The notes: generated by a model not told the origin, from the sequence alone. Shown: positions 15,592 to 23,960, counted from the first letter of the stretch. The stretch: 34,023 bases of DNA from Streptomyces sp. MMG1533 (GCF_001279775.1 NZ_LGDG01000283.1:1-34023), one strand, 5' to 3'. A program made the numbers and translations.

Positions 15592-16143
15592 TCACCTGGT
15601 GGGAGCCCCGGCCCCGCTTCCTGCGCGCACGCCCACGTGCTTGTAGTAGAGCGTGGTCGGCCGCAGCACCCCGGCCGGGTCCGCCGCGTAGTCGGGGATC
15701 ATCCCGGCCCGCGCCCAGCCGGCAGCGGTGTAGAGGCGCTCGGCGGGGCTGTCGGTCTCCGTGTCCAGGTGCAGGAGGGTGACGCCCGCCTCGACGGCCG
15801 CCTCCTCGGCGGTCGCCAGCAGCCTGCGGCCGAGGCCCCGCCCTCGGGCGTCCTGGTGCACCATCAGCTTGACCAGCTCGGCGCGGTGGCGGCTGTTGGG
15901 TTTGTCGGGGAAGGCCAGGCTGACGGTGCCGAGCGTCCGGCCGTCGTACCGGGCGATCCACACGGCGAGCTGTCCGGCGGCCACACCCGCGGCCCGTTCC
16001 TTCCACCAGGCGAGGGCCGTCGCCCGGTCGAGCGGCGCCAGGAAGCCCACCGAGGCGCCACCGTCCACGGTGTCGATCAGCAGGTCGGCCAACGCGTCGA
16101 CACGGTCGAGCACTTGAGTCCCGTCCAGTCGGTTCACGATCAC
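15592..16143 (-). CDS. GNAT-family N-acetyltransferase
   Basis: Acetyl-CoA-dependent acetyltransferase of 183 residues. The acetyl-CoA pyrophosphate loop is QDARGRGLGRRLL (R/QxxGxG/A), preceded by AELVKLMVH and followed by LLHLDTETDSPAERLYTAAGW, the usual C-terminal half of the fold. The GTG at 16143 overlaps the TGA of the XRE regulator as GTGA, so translation is coupled to the regulator. Such pairs often protect against a small toxic amine or antibiotic whose presence the regulator senses; the substrate is not visible here. Confidence 0.88.
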   Translation of the reverse strand: MIVNRLDGTQVLDRVDALADLLIDTVDGGASVGFLAPLDRATALAWWKERAAGVAAGQLAVWIARYDGRTLGTVSLAFPDKPNSRHRAELVKLMVHQDARGRGLGRRLLATAEEAAVEAGVTLLHLDTETDSPAERLYTAAGWARAGMIPDYAADPAGVLRPTTLYYKHVGVRAGSGAGAPTR

Positions 16144-16724
16144 GGCAGCACCACCGCCAGCACGTACCGCACCTGCTCGGGGCCCGCGCACCGGAACCGC
16201 GTAGGCCCCCACACCCGCAGCCGCAGACAGTCCCCGGCGTCGAGATGGTGATCGACGTCCTGTGCCGTCACGCCGAGCGCCCCTTCGAGGACCCAGACAT
16301 GCTGCTCCAGGCCGGGCACGGGCGGCCGGTCGTACGCGATGTCGGCGCCCGGGGCGAGCCGCCCCTCGACGAGTTCACCGCGCAGCCCGGAGTGCGGCGG
16401 GGACACGGACCGTCGGACGAACCCGGAGGCACGGTCCTCCCACACCTGCTGGTCGGCGGCCCTGACCAGCAGCGCCGGCTCCGCCTCGACCTCGCTGAGG
16501 AGCTGGGACATGGTGCGCCCGTAGACACTGCACAGCTGGTTCAGGAGCGAGGCGGTGGGGCTGATCTCCGCCCGCTCGGCCCGGGACAGGGTCGACTTGC
16601 TCACCCCGCTGCGCTCCGCCAACTCCCCCAGCGACCAGCCGCGTTCGGCCCTCAGCTCGGCCAGACGGGCACCGAGCCGGGTGTCGACGGGGTCCGGCCC
16701 GCCCTCCACGACATGCTGTTTCAT
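16140..16724 (-). CDS. XRE-family regulator with C-terminal cupin domain
   Basis: DNA-binding protein of 194 residues. The helix-turn-helix is RLAELRAERGWSLGELAERS followed by GVSKSTLSRAERAEISPTAS (about 18-58). A cupin-type sensing barrel (about 90-190) carries LEQHVWVLEGALGVT and a DHHLDAGDCLRLR segment. ATG 16724 is chosen because TATGGT (16732-16737) ends 7 bases upstream, giving a leaderless start; GTG 16757 and ATG 16736 are in frame but would place the operator inside the gene. A large inverted repeat covers the -10 and the start codon, implying autorepression. It is coupled to the GNAT gene. Confidence 0.88.
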   Translation of the reverse strand: MKQHVVEGGPDPVDTRLGARLAELRAERGWSLGELAERSGVSKSTLSRAERAEISPTASLLNQLCSVYGRTMSQLLSEVEAEPALLVRAADQQVWEDRASGFVRRSVSPPHSGLRGELVEGRLAPGADIAYDRPPVPGLEQHVWVLEGALGVTAQDVDHHLDAGDCLRLRVWGPTRFRCAGPEQVRYVLAVVLP

Positions 16725-16753
16725 ATCCGGGACCATATCCCGTATATGAAACA
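16717..16753. promoter_or_regulatory. 37-bp inverted-repeat operator over the XRE start
   Basis: The left arm TGTTTCATATCCGGGA (16717-16732) and the complement of the right arm, TGTTTCATATACGGGA (16738-16753), match in 15 of 16 positions around a 5-base centre. The repeat covers the TATGGT -10 element and the ATG at 16724 of the XRE gene. Binding here would block transcription of the regulator and its coupled acetyltransferase. Confidence 0.8.
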
Positions 16754-16764
16754 CCACCCTATGG

Positions 16765-16812
16765 CTCCCGTCACCCCCGTCCCGTCACTCCCGTCGCTCC
16801 CGTCACTCCCGG
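16765..16812. repeat. Short direct repeats (CTCCCGTCA-like, 9 bp)
   Basis: Several copies and variants of CTCCCGTCA run from 16765 to 16812, including CTCCCGTCG at 16788 and CTCCCGTCA at 16797, and cover the radical SAM stop codon at 16803-16805. The array probably arose by slippage. Confidence 0.65.
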
Positions 16813-18176
16813 CCCCCGAACGCCGCCAGCGTCCGTTCCAGCGCGGGCAGTGCCCGCACCACCCGCTTCGACCGGATCAGCAGGTCCCAGGCGGGCTCGA
16901 ACTTCTTCCAGCCGCCGGAGTAGGCGAGGTGCCGCAGCCGCTCGTGCGGTCCCGGCTGGGCCGCGGACCCCCGCCAGATGTTGGACCAGCGGTAGAAGTC
17001 GCGGTACGCCCGCCAGTAGCCGTCCTCCAGCTGACGAGGTGTCATCCTCCTGGGCTCGTAGACGACATGACGGGTGTCGTAGAGGTCCCAGTCGCGGTGC
17101 ACGATGCGGTTCTCGGACTCCAGCTGCTTCCACAGTCCGGTCGACGGATACGGCGTCATGATGTGGAACGTCGCCGTCTCGATGCCCTGCCCGACGGCCC
17201 ACTCCACGGTGCGGTCGAAGACGTCGGGACCGTCCTGGTCGAGCCCGAAGACGAAGCTGGCGTTGACCATGACCCCCGCGTCGTGCAGGCGCCGCACCGC
17301 CGCCGCGTAGTCGGTGCCGATGTTCTGGTTCTTGCGGCGCTCGGCGAGGTTCGCGTCGTTGACGGTCTCGAAACCCACGAAGAGACTGCGCAGCCCCGCC
17401 TCCACCGCACGTTCCAACAGGTCAGGTTTCAGTACGGAGTTGACCGTGCCGGCCGCCTGCCACAGCCGGCCCATCCCCTTCATCCCCTCGAACAGGGCTT
17501 CGGCGAAGCGTCTGTTGCCGAGCAGGTGGTCGTCGAGGAAGTAGAGGTGGCGGCCGGGCAGGCGGTCGATCTCGGCGAGGGCGTCGTCGACGGCCTGGGT
17601 GTAGAAGGACTTGCCGCCCTCGAAGAAGGCGTCCTTGTAGCAGAAGTCGCAGTGGTGCGGGCAGCCGCGCGACACCACGATCGAATTGGGGACGAGATAG
17701 AGGTGACGCTTGATCAGGTCCCGTCGTATGGGCGGCAGTCCGGCCAGAGTGCGCAGCGTCGAGTCGTAGCGGCGGGCGGGCACGCCGTCGCGGAAGTCCT
17801 TCAGGAACAGCGGCCAGACGTCCTCACCGGGGCCGGTGAAGATCGTGTCGGCGTGGGCGGCCGCCTCGTCGGGAAGGGAGGTGACGTGCAGGCCACCCAT
17901 CGCGACATGGACGCCCCGGGCGCGGAAGTGGTCGGCTATCTCGTAACTGCGGCGGGCCGAGGTGATGTACGGCTGGACTACCAGCAGATCGGGGGTGTCG
18001 AGGGCTTCGAGGTCGAGGCGCTCCACGTGTTCGTCATAGAGCGTGACCTCGTCGTCGGGGTCCAGGTAGCCGGCCAGGGTGGCGAGGCCGAGCGGCGGGA
18101 ACAGCGAGTACTTGATGGGCCTGAACAGCGGGCTCGTCGCCTCGGTCAGGGCCGGAAGGATCATCGTCACACGCAT
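16803..18176 (-). CDS. Cobalamin-binding radical SAM enzyme (class B-like, DUF4070-type C terminus)
   Basis: Iron-sulphur enzyme of 457 residues. The N-terminal B12-binding domain (about 1-130) has LFPPLGLATLAGYL, DEHVERLDL and AMGGLHVTSLPDEAAAHAD. The radical SAM core has the cluster motif GCPHHCDFC (C172, C176, C179), an aspartate-rich LYFLDDHLLGNRRF segment and LFVGFETVNDANL. The C-terminal YPSTGLWKQLESENR, then RRMTPRQLEDGYWRAYRDFY, resembles the DUF4070 tail seen in B12-dependent methylases and hopanoid-related HpnJ/HpnP enzymes. Radical methylation at an unactivated carbon is the likely chemistry; the substrate is unknown and no pathway genes adjoin it. The ATG at 18176 has a weak ribosome site. 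Confidence 0.88.
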   Translation of the reverse strand: MRVTMILPALTEATSPLFRPIKYSLFPPLGLATLAGYLDPDDEVTLYDEHVERLDLEALDTPDLLVVQPYITSARRSYEIADHFRARGVHVAMGGLHVTSLPDEAAAHADTIFTGPGEDVWPLFLKDFRDGVPARRYDSTLRTLAGLPPIRRDLIKRHLYLVPNSIVVSRGCPHHCDFCYKDAFFEGGKSFYTQAVDDALAEIDRLPGRHLYFLDDHLLGNRRFAEALFEGMKGMGRLWQAAGTVNSVLKPDLLERAVEAGLRSLFVGFETVNDANLAERRKNQNIGTDYAAAVRRLHDAGVMVNASFVFGLDQDGPDVFDRTVEWAVGQGIETATFHIMTPYPSTGLWKQLESENRIVHRDWDLYDTRHVVYEPRRMTPRQLEDGYWRAYRDFYRWSNIWRGSAAQPGPHERLRHLAYSGGWKKFEPAWDLLIRSKRVVRALPALERTLAAFGGRE

Positions 18177-18212
18177 GACAGTCCAGACTGCGTGCGTCCG
18201 GTGGCCGGTTCC

Positions 18213-19115
18213 CTACCCCCGTGCGGCTTCTCCGAGCGCGTCGAGGACCGGCCGGATCAGCGGGTGCTCCTCGGCTCCCCGGCGTACGGCCGCGAAGACC
18301 CGGCGGGTGGGCGCGACACCGTCGACGGGCCGTACGACCACACCGGCGAGGTCCATGCCGATCAGCGCCGAGCGCGGCACGAGCGCCACGCCCGCATCGG
18401 CTGAGGCCAGCGCCACGACCGCCCGGAAGTCGTCCGAGGAGTGTTCGAGGCGAGGCTGGAAACCGGCGCTCTCACAGGCGAGGACGACCACGTCGTGGCA
18501 GGGGTTGCCCGGATAGGGGCCGATCCACGGATCCTTGGCCAGATCGGCGAGGGGAACCTCGGCGGCGTCGGCGAGGCGGTGGGTGACGGGGACGACCGCG
18601 TCGAAGGGCTCGGCGTAGAGCGGTACGTGGGTCAGCCGGGGGTCGTCGGCGGACGGCGCCCCGCGGTACTCGACGGCCACGGCGACGTCGACCTGCCGGT
18701 CGAGCACCATCGGCAGGCTGGCATCCCCCTCGGCGTCCTGGACGCGGATGCGGATACCGGGCGCCGACTCGGCGAGGCGGGCCACGGCGGGCGCCACGAC
18801 CAGGGCGATGCCGGTCGCGAAGGAGGCGACGGTGACGGTGCCGGCGGCGCCCGAGCCGTACGCGGCGAGCTCGGCCTCTGCCCGCTCCAGCTGGGCGAGG
18901 ACCACATTGGTGTGGCTGAGCAGGATCTCGCCGGCCGGGGTCAGCCGTACGCCCTTGGCCCCGCGCTCGACCAGCCGGTGCCCGGTCTCCTGCTCCAGGG
19001 CGGTCAGCTGCTGCGAGACCGCCGAGGGCGTGAGGTACAGCGCGGCGGCAGCCGCGGTCACCGTGCGGTGGTCGGCCACCGCACGGAGGATGTGGAGCCG
19101 CCGCGCTTCGATCAT
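18213..19115 (-). CDS. LysR-family transcriptional regulator
   Basis: Regulator of 300 residues. The N-terminal winged helix-turn-helix (about 1-62) is LHILRAVADHRTVTAAAAAL followed by YLTPSAVSQQLTALEQETGHRLVER. A two-lobed effector-binding domain (about 88-295) follows, beginning GTVTVASFATGIALVV. The ATG at 19115 has no ribosome site, but GATAAT lies 7 bases upstream, so it is probably leaderless. It is 46 bp downstream of kbl on the same strand. That position makes regulation of the threonine-catabolic genes possible, though LysR genes are more often divergent from their targets, and the effector is unknown. Confidence 0.92.
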   Translation of the reverse strand: MIEARRLHILRAVADHRTVTAAAAALYLTPSAVSQQLTALEQETGHRLVERGAKGVRLTPAGEILLSHTNVVLAQLERAEAELAAYGSGAAGTVTVASFATGIALVVAPAVARLAESAPGIRIRVQDAEGDASLPMVLDRQVDVAVAVEYRGAPSADDPRLTHVPLYAEPFDAVVPVTHRLADAAEVPLADLAKDPWIGPYPGNPCHDVVVLACESAGFQPRLEHSSDDFRAVVALASADAGVALVPRSALIGMDLAGVVVRPVDGVAPTRRVFAAVRRGAEEHPLIRPVLDALGEAARG

Positions 19116-19133
19116 GCTAACGATTATCGCAAT
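19116..19133 (-). promoter_or_regulatory. Probable leaderless promoter and small palindrome before the LysR gene
   Basis: On the minus strand GATAAT (19123-19128) ends 7 bases before the ATG at 19115. It lies inside CGATAATCG, a 9-base palindrome that may be part of a LysR autoregulatory site. No convincing -35 is visible. Confidence 0.5.
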
Positions 19134-19161
19134 ATGTCCGGCCGGTCCGTACCAGTCGCCG

Positions 19162-20355
19162 TCAGCCCTCGAGCTCCGCGCGCGACGCCACGAACGCGTC
19201 GACCGCCCGGTTCACGTCCCCCGTCGAGTGCGCGGCGGACAGCTGCACGCGGATGCGGGCCTGCCCCTGCGGCACCACCGGGTACGAGAAGCCGATCACG
19301 TACACGCCACGCTCCAGGAGCAGCTCCGCCAGGCGTGCCGCCTTCGCCGCGTCGCCGATCATCACGGGCGCGATGGCGTGGTCGCCGGGCAGGACGTCGA
19401 AGCCCTCCTCGGTCATCCGGCGGCGGAACAGGGCGGTGTTCTCGGCCAGCCGGATCCTCAGGTCGTCCGCCGACTCCAGCAGGTCGAGCACCTTGAGCGA
19501 GGCCGCAGCGATCACCGGGGCGAGGGTGTTGGAGAAGAGGTACGGCCGGGAGCGCTGGCGCAGCAGGGCGACGATCTCGGCGCGGGCGGCGACGTAACCG
19601 CCGGAGGCGCCGCCGAGCGCCTTGCCGAGGGTGCCGGTGATGATGTCGACGCGGTCCATGACGCCGTGCAGCTCGGGGGTGCCACGGCCGCCGGGGCCGA
19701 CGAAACCGACCGCGTGGGAGTCGTCGACCATGACCATGGCGTCATGGCGGTCGGCGAGGTCGCAGATCTCGCGCAGGGGGGCCACGTAGCCGTCCATGGA
19801 GAAGACGCCGTCGGTGACGATCAGCTTGCGCCGGGCTCCCGCGGCCTCCTTCAACTGCCGCTCCAGATCGGCGAGATCACGGTTGGCGTAGCGGAAGCGG
19901 CGGGCCTTGGAGAGCCGGATGCCGTCGATGATGGAGGCGTGGTTCAACGCGTCCGAGATCACCGCGTCCTCGGGGCCCAGCAGCGTTTCGAACACACCGC
20001 CGTTGGCGTCGAAGCAGGAGGAGTACAGGATCGTGTCCTCCTGGCCGAGGAAGGCCGCGAGCCGCGCCTCCAACTCCTTGTGCACCTCCTGCGTGCCGCA
20101 GATGAAGCGCACGGACGCCATGCCGTAGCCCCAGCGCTCCAGGGCCTCGTGGGCGGCGGCGATCACCTCGGGGTGGTCGGCGAGACCGAGGTAGTTGTTG
20201 GCGCAGAAGTTGAGCACCTCGCCGGGACGGCCGCCCGCGGTGACGTTCACCGTCGCGGACTGCGGGCTGCCGATCACCCGCTCGGGCTTGTGCAGGCCGG
20301 CGGCGCGGATCTCGTCGAGGGTGGCGCGGAGGTCGTCGCGCACGGAGTCGAACAT
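19162..20355 (-). CDS. kbl: 2-amino-3-ketobutyrate CoA ligase (glycine C-acetyltransferase)
   Basis: PLP-dependent enzyme of 397 residues that cleaves 2-amino-3-ketobutyrate with CoA to glycine and acetyl-CoA, the second step of threonine catabolism. The Schiff-base lysine is K245 in [21 protein letters not shown] (about 210-220) contributes the PLP aspartate and histidine, and [14 protein letters not shown] and SVRFICGTQ are Kbl signatures. Its length is that of the E. coli enzyme (398). The ATG at 20355 has GGAGC upstream and lies 27 bp after the tdh stop, so the two form an operon in the order of the pathway. Confidence 0.95.
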   Translation of the reverse strand: MFDSVRDDLRATLDEIRAAGLHKPERVIGSPQSATVNVTAGGRPGEVLNFCANNYLGLADHPEVIAAAHEALERWGYGMASVRFICGTQEVHKELEARLAAFLGQEDTILYSSCFDANGGVFETLLGPEDAVISDALNHASIIDGIRLSKARRFRYANRDLADLERQLKEAAGARRKLIVTDGVFSMDGYVAPLREICDLADRHDAMVMVDDSHAVGFVGPGGRGTPELHGVMDRVDIITGTLGKALGGASGGYVAARAEIVALLRQRSRPYLFSNTLAPVIAAASLKVLDLLESADDLRIRLAENTALFRRRMTEEGFDVLPGDHAIAPVMIGDAAKAARLAELLLERGVYVIGFSYPVVPQGQARIRVQLSAAHSTGDVNRAVDAFVASRAELEG

Positions 20356-20382
20356 CAGGAAGCTCCTAGAAGTGCAGATGAC

Positions 20383-21411
20383 TTACGCGGTCCAGTCGAG
20401 GACGACCTTGCCGCCGCGGCCGCTCGCCGCGTCGGCGAACGCCGCCTCGAAGTCTCGGAAGCCGTACCGGCCGGTGATCACGGGAGCGAGGTCGAGGCCG
20501 CCCTCCAGGAGCACCGACATCGCGTACCAGGTCTCGAACATCTCACGGCCGTAGATGCCCTTGATCGTGATCATGGAGGTGACGATCCGGGCCCAGTCGA
20601 CCGGGAACTCCTCGGCCGCCAGGCCGAGCATCGCGATCCGGCCGCCGTGCGTCATGTTGGCGATCATGTCCCGCATGGCCTCGGGACGGCCGGACATCTC
20701 CAGGCCGATGTCGAAGCCCTCGCGCAGGCCGAGTTCCCGCTGCCCGTCGGCGATGGTCGACTCGGCGACATTGAGCGCGAGACTCACGCCGATCTTGCGC
20801 GCGAGCTCCAGCCGCTCCTCGCTGACGTCGGTGATCACGACGTTCCGCGCCCCGGCGTGCCGGGCCACGGCGGCTGCCATCAGGCCGATCGGCCCGGCGC
20901 CTGTGATCAGGACGTCCTCGCCGACCAGCGGAAAGGACAGCGCGGTGTGCACGGCGTTGCCGAACGGGTCGAAGATCGCGGCGACATCGAGGTCGACGGG
21001 GACGCGGTGTACCCACACATTGGCGGCGGGCAGCGCGACGTACTCGGCGAACGCCCCGTCACGGCCGACGCCCAGCCCGACCGTGGCCCGGCACAGGTGC
21101 CGCCGCCCGGCGAGGCAGTTGCGGCACCTGCCGCACACCAGGTGGCCCTCGCCGCTGACCCGGTCGCCCACCTTGATGTCGGTGACGTCACGGCCGGTCC
21201 CGACGACCTCGCCGACGAACTCGTGCCCGAGCACGAGCGGGGTACGGACCGCCTGCCGCGCCCAGCCGTCCCAGGACCGGATGTGCAGGTCTGTGCCGCA
21301 GATCCCGGTGCGCAGCACCTTGATCAGCACGTCGCCGGGTCCGACTGCGGGCTCGGGCACGTCCGCGAGCCACAGCCCCGGCTCCGCCTTCTCCTTGACC
21401 AGCGCCTTCAA
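20383..21411 (-). CDS. tdh: L-threonine 3-dehydrogenase
   Basis: Zinc-dependent medium-chain dehydrogenase of 342 residues; oxidises threonine with NAD+ to 2-amino-3-ketobutyrate, the substrate of the next gene. Catalytic zinc ligands are C38 and H63-E64 ([16 protein letters not shown]); the structural zinc has C93, C96, C99 and C107. The NAD-binding loop is [23 protein letters not shown]. The start is a TTG at 21411 with AGGAG 8 bases upstream, giving [13 protein letters not shown] and the family's usual length. The longer open frame upstream is repeat-derived and not coding-like. Forms an operon with kbl. Confidence 0.95.
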   Translation of the reverse strand: MKALVKEKAEPGLWLADVPEPAVGPGDVLIKVLRTGICGTDLHIRSWDGWARQAVRTPLVLGHEFVGEVVGTGRDVTDIKVGDRVSGEGHLVCGRCRNCLAGRRHLCRATVGLGVGRDGAFAEYVALPAANVWVHRVPVDLDVAAIFDPFGNAVHTALSFPLVGEDVLITGAGPIGLMAAAVARHAGARNVVITDVSEERLELARKIGVSLALNVAESTIADGQRELGLREGFDIGLEMSGRPEAMRDMIANMTHGGRIAMLGLAAEEFPVDWARIVTSMITIKGIYGREMFETWYAMSVLLEGGLDLAPVITGRYGFRDFEAAFADAASGRGGKVVLDWTA

Positions 21412-21930
21412 CGCTACGGCTCCTGTGCGTGGGTCCCCGGGGCCGGGCATGCCGAGCAGGCCCGTTCCGGGGACAGGGGTGGAATCGCGTTGCAATCTGC
21501 CGTACGGCGGCGCCCGGGTCCATCGAGGATTTCTTAAGCGGCGCCACAGCTCCGCTTCACGCCCGGGTACGACACCACGCGGGCTCACCGACTCCGTTGC
21601 CCCGAACCCGGCCGCCACCGCCATCCGCGCGGCCACCGGCGAGGAGTCGGTACGCCCGCCCTCCCGCACGAACGGCACGCCCCGCACGGACTGCACGGAC
21701 GGCACGGACTGCACGAACTGCACGAACTGCACGAACTCGTCGACGATCAGCGGATCCGCACCGCGCGGCCGCTGCCCTGGCCGCCTCCGGCACCGGGCAC
21801 TCCGTGTCGGCGAAGTTCTCCGGCCGGCCCGCTTCGCCTATGACCGTCTGGTTGCGCCGGTAGTCGGGGGGAAAAGGGGCACTGCCGTGCGACACTCGCC
21901 CCGAAGTCGGCCGACTCACAGGGAGCCAAC
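21412..21930. other. 519-bp intergenic region between divergent tdh and GPP34 genes
   Basis: No gene is supported here. Open frames on both strands have the wrong composition and depend on a 9-bp repeat array. The region must hold the tdh promoter (minus) and the GPP34 promoter (plus), but I see no clear -35/-10 pair. An A/T-richer patch around 21528-21537 (ATTTCTTAAG) is the most promoter-like spot. Confidence 0.6.
21682..21735. repeat. Six tandem copies of a 9-bp repeat
   Basis: Variants of CTGCACGGA/CTGCACGAA run without interruption from 21682 to 21735; the last three copies (21709-21735) are identical CTGCACGAA. They lie in the gap between tdh and the GPP34 gene and give spurious long frames on both strands. 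Confidence 0.9.
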
Positions 21931-22536
21931 ATGACCACAGCACGGGACCTGTTGATCGTCACCATGGACCCGGGCACCGGCCGTCCCGTGGAACAGGGCG
22001 ACCTGTCGCTCGCGCTGGCAGGCGCCGAACTCATCGATCTCGTCGAGGCGAGCGCAGTCGACCTGGACGGCGACCGCATCGTGCCCGGCCCCCAACCGGC
22101 AACAGGCGACCGGCTGTTGGACGAGGCCGCGTCGTCGCTGGTCCGGGCGGAACCGTACGAGTCGGCCGAGGACTGGCTGTGGCGGCGGGGCCGTGGGCTG
22201 TTCTCGGCCTATCTCGCCGCGTTGGAGACGGAGGGACTGATCACCCGGGAACGCGGTCGCCGGTTTCCCGTCCGGACCGGCCGGAAGGCACTGGCCGACT
22301 CCCCGGACCGGCGTCGCGCCGAGGAGCGCCAGGCGTCGGACGAGCCCGTCCTCGCCGCTCTGACGACCGCTCTCGGAATCCGCGACGAGCCCGTCGACGG
22401 CCTTCCGGAGCTCACCGACGACGCCGTCGTGACCGTGCTCGCCACGGTCGGCAACGCGGTGACGGAACTGGAGGCCGTACGGCAGCGGCGGACCATCGAG
22501 GACGCGGCTTTCGACAACGTCTGGCGAGGCATGTGA
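21931..22536 (+). CDS. GPP34 (GOLPH3-like) family protein
   Basis: Peripheral protein of 201 residues of the GPP34 family, named after the Golgi phosphoprotein GOLPH3, which binds phosphoinositides; actinomycetes have many copies whose role is not settled. Seen are the N-terminal DLLIVTMDPGTGRPVEQGDLS followed by LALAGAELIDLVEASAVDLDGDRI, and the later AYLAALETEGLITRERGRR. GGGAG upstream supports the ATG at 21931. It is a single-gene unit, convergent with the conservon-linked GAF gene. A 23-bp duplication spans its stop codon. Confidence 0.85.
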   Translation: MTTARDLLIVTMDPGTGRPVEQGDLSLALAGAELIDLVEASAVDLDGDRIVPGPQPATGDRLLDEAASSLVRAEPYESAEDWLWRRGRGLFSAYLAALETEGLITRERGRRFPVRTGRKALADSPDRRRAEERQASDEPVLAALTTALGIRDEPVDGLPELTDDAVVTVLATVGNAVTELEAVRQRRTIEDAAFDNVWRGM

Positions 22537-22559
22537 GCAACGTCCGGCGAGGCCGGTGA
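22515..22559 (+). repeat. 23-bp tandem duplication over the GPP34 stop codon
   Basis: The last codons and stop of the GPP34 gene (22515-22537, CAACGTCTGGCGAGGC...) are repeated with a few changes at 22538-22559. If the first stop were lost, a near-identical C terminus would not be restored in frame at once; it looks like a slippage event. Confidence 0.7.
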
Positions 22560-22681
22560 CTCACTCGGCGTGCGACGGGGGCGCCGCCGAGCAGGGCCAG
22601 GCGGTTCTCCCACAGGGGATTCAGCCGCCCGGCGTGGTTGCAGAGCCTGGCGAACATCACCTGACCCCCGAGCTGGGCCAC
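22553..22681 (-). pseudogene. Short coding-like remnant, family not recognised
   Basis: A minus-strand frame from the GTG at 22681 reads AQLGGQVMFARLCNHAGRLN followed by PLWENRLALLGGAPVARR with strong G/C third positions and a protein-like composition, unlike the noncoding gaps nearby. It has no ribosome site, lies between the ends of two convergent genes and runs on into the GPP34 antisense. It may be the stump of a lost gene, but I cannot name it. Confidence 0.25.
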
Positions 22682-22723
22682 GACGGACCGCGCCGCCTCG
22701 CGGCGGACCTGGCGGCACGGCGC

Positions 22724-23299
22724 TCACAGCGGGAACCAGTCGGTCTCCCGCCGCTCCAGCCGCGCCACCAGGTCCGCCGCCGTCGACTTGATGGCCTCCA
22801 GACCGGCCTTTCCCCAGGCCCGCGGCTCGATGTCGGCGACGCACACGGTGCCCAGCACCATCCCCGTGGTGTCGAGGAGCGGAGCACCGAGGTAGGAGCG
22901 GATGCCGAACTCGTCGACGACCGGATTGCCCGCGAACCGCGGATAGTCGCGGACGTCCTCCAGCACCAACGCCTTTCGCCGGACGACCACATGGGGGCAG
23001 AACCCGTGGTCGCGCTCCATACAGCGGCCGATCTCCGGCTTGGCCTCCTCAGTGGTCGTGAGGGGTCTGACGTCCGGAACGCGCAGGCCCGCGAAGAACT
23101 GCCGGTGCTCGTCGATGAAGTTGACCATGGCGTACGGCGCTCCCGTGTGCCTCGCGAGATGGTCCGCGAAAGCGTCGAGCGCGGGCTCCGGATGCTCTCC
23201 CAGCCCCAGTCGGCGCAGCCGCCGCACACGCGCGGGCGCCTCCTTGTCCTCGGGGGTGAGCAGCAGTCGACCGGCCGGGCGGGGCAGGTCGTAGCTCAT
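22724..23299 (-). CDS. GAF-domain protein linked to the conservon
   Basis: Soluble protein of 191 residues dominated by one GAF domain (about 45-180): YAMVNFIDEHRQFFAGL, GFCPHVVVRRKALVLEDVRDYPRFAGNP, IRSYLGAPLLDTTGMVLGTVCVAD. GAF domains bind small molecules or haem/flavin; a cysteine in GFCPHVV and a histidine next to it could be ligand-binding. There is no output domain, so it probably acts through partners. GGAGA supports the ATG at 23299. It lies 61 bp after cvnD on the same strand, as the fifth gene of the conservon-like operon. Confidence 0.88.
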   Translation of the reverse strand: MSYDLPRPAGRLLLTPEDKEAPARVRRLRRLGLGEHPEPALDAFADHLARHTGAPYAMVNFIDEHRQFFAGLRVPDVRPLTTTEEAKPEIGRCMERDHGFCPHVVVRRKALVLEDVRDYPRFAGNPVVDEFGIRSYLGAPLLDTTGMVLGTVCVADIEPRAWGKAGLEAIKSTAADLVARLERRETDWFPL

Positions 23300-23360
23300 G
23301 GGCGGTCTCCGTCGCTGTGGGCGTACGTCATATGCGGCTCCGATGCGAGGTGTGCGGGGG

Positions 23361-23960
23361 TCACATGTGGGCGCCGTGGCTCGGCGCGGTGGCCGGGCTG
23401 TGCGCGATGAGGTGCCGTACGAGGGTGAGCAGGGTCTGGATACCAGAGCTGGAGATCCTGGCGTCGCAGCGGACCACGGGGATCTGCGGATCGAGGTCGA
23501 TGGCGGCGCGGACCTCCTCGGGGTCGTAGCGGTACGAGCCGTCGAACTCGTTGATCGCGACGATGAATCCGAGGCCGCGCTGCTCGAAGAAGTCGACGGC
23601 GGCGAAGCACTCCTCCAGGCGCCGGGTGTCGGCGAGGATGACCGCACCGAGCGCGCCCTCGGACAGTTCGTCCCACATGAACCAGAACCGCTCCTGACCG
23701 GGCGTGCCGAACAGGTACAGGACGTGTTCCGGGTCGAGGGTGATGCGGCCGAAGTCCATGGCCACCGTCGTCTCGACCTTGTTCTCGATGCCGTCGAGGC
23801 TGTCGGTCGCGGCGCTGACCGTGGTGAGCAGTTCCTCCGTGCTCAGGGGGGCGATCTCACTGACCGCGCCCACGAAGGTCGTCTTGCCTACTCCGAACCC
23901 TCCCGCAACCAGGATCTTGAGTGCGGTGGGGAAGGGGTCAGAGCTGTCGTCGTAGTCCAT
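23361..23960 (-). CDS. cvnD: Conservon small GTPase-like protein (CvnD)
   Basis: Ras/MglA-like ATP/GTP-binding protein of 199 residues. Walker A is GGFGVGKT (20-27), the switch II motif is GTPGQERFWFMWDEL, and the base-recognition NKxD motif is altered to NEFD, as is usual in CvnD proteins. In conservons it is thought to be the membrane-associated output switch working with CvnA, B and C. Its ATG at 23960 lies inside cvnC (23-bp overlap), so translation is coupled. A short A/H-rich tail ends the protein. Confidence 0.93.
   Translation of the reverse strand: MDYDDSSDPFPTALKILVAGGFGVGKTTFVGAVSEIAPLSTEELLTTVSAATDSLDGIENKVETTVAMDFGRITLDPEHVLYLFGTPGQERFWFMWDELSEGALGAVILADTRRLEECFAAVDFFEQRGLGFIVAINEFDGSYRYDPEEVRAAIDLDPQIPVVRCDARISSSGIQTLLTLVRHLIAHSPATAPSHGAHM

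Noticed and set aside
16245..18404. Long plus-strand open frame across the XRE and radical SAM genes
   Set aside because: It is antisense to two well-identified genes and has no recognisable domain.
18748..21537. 929-codon plus-strand open frame across LysR, kbl and tdh
   Set aside because: It is antisense to three confident genes; composition bias alone keeps it open.
21412..21732. Upstream extension of the tdh frame
   Set aside because: The added residues come from the 9-bp repeat array (VQF/VQS units); the TTG at 21411 has a strong ribosome site and gives the normal Tdh length.
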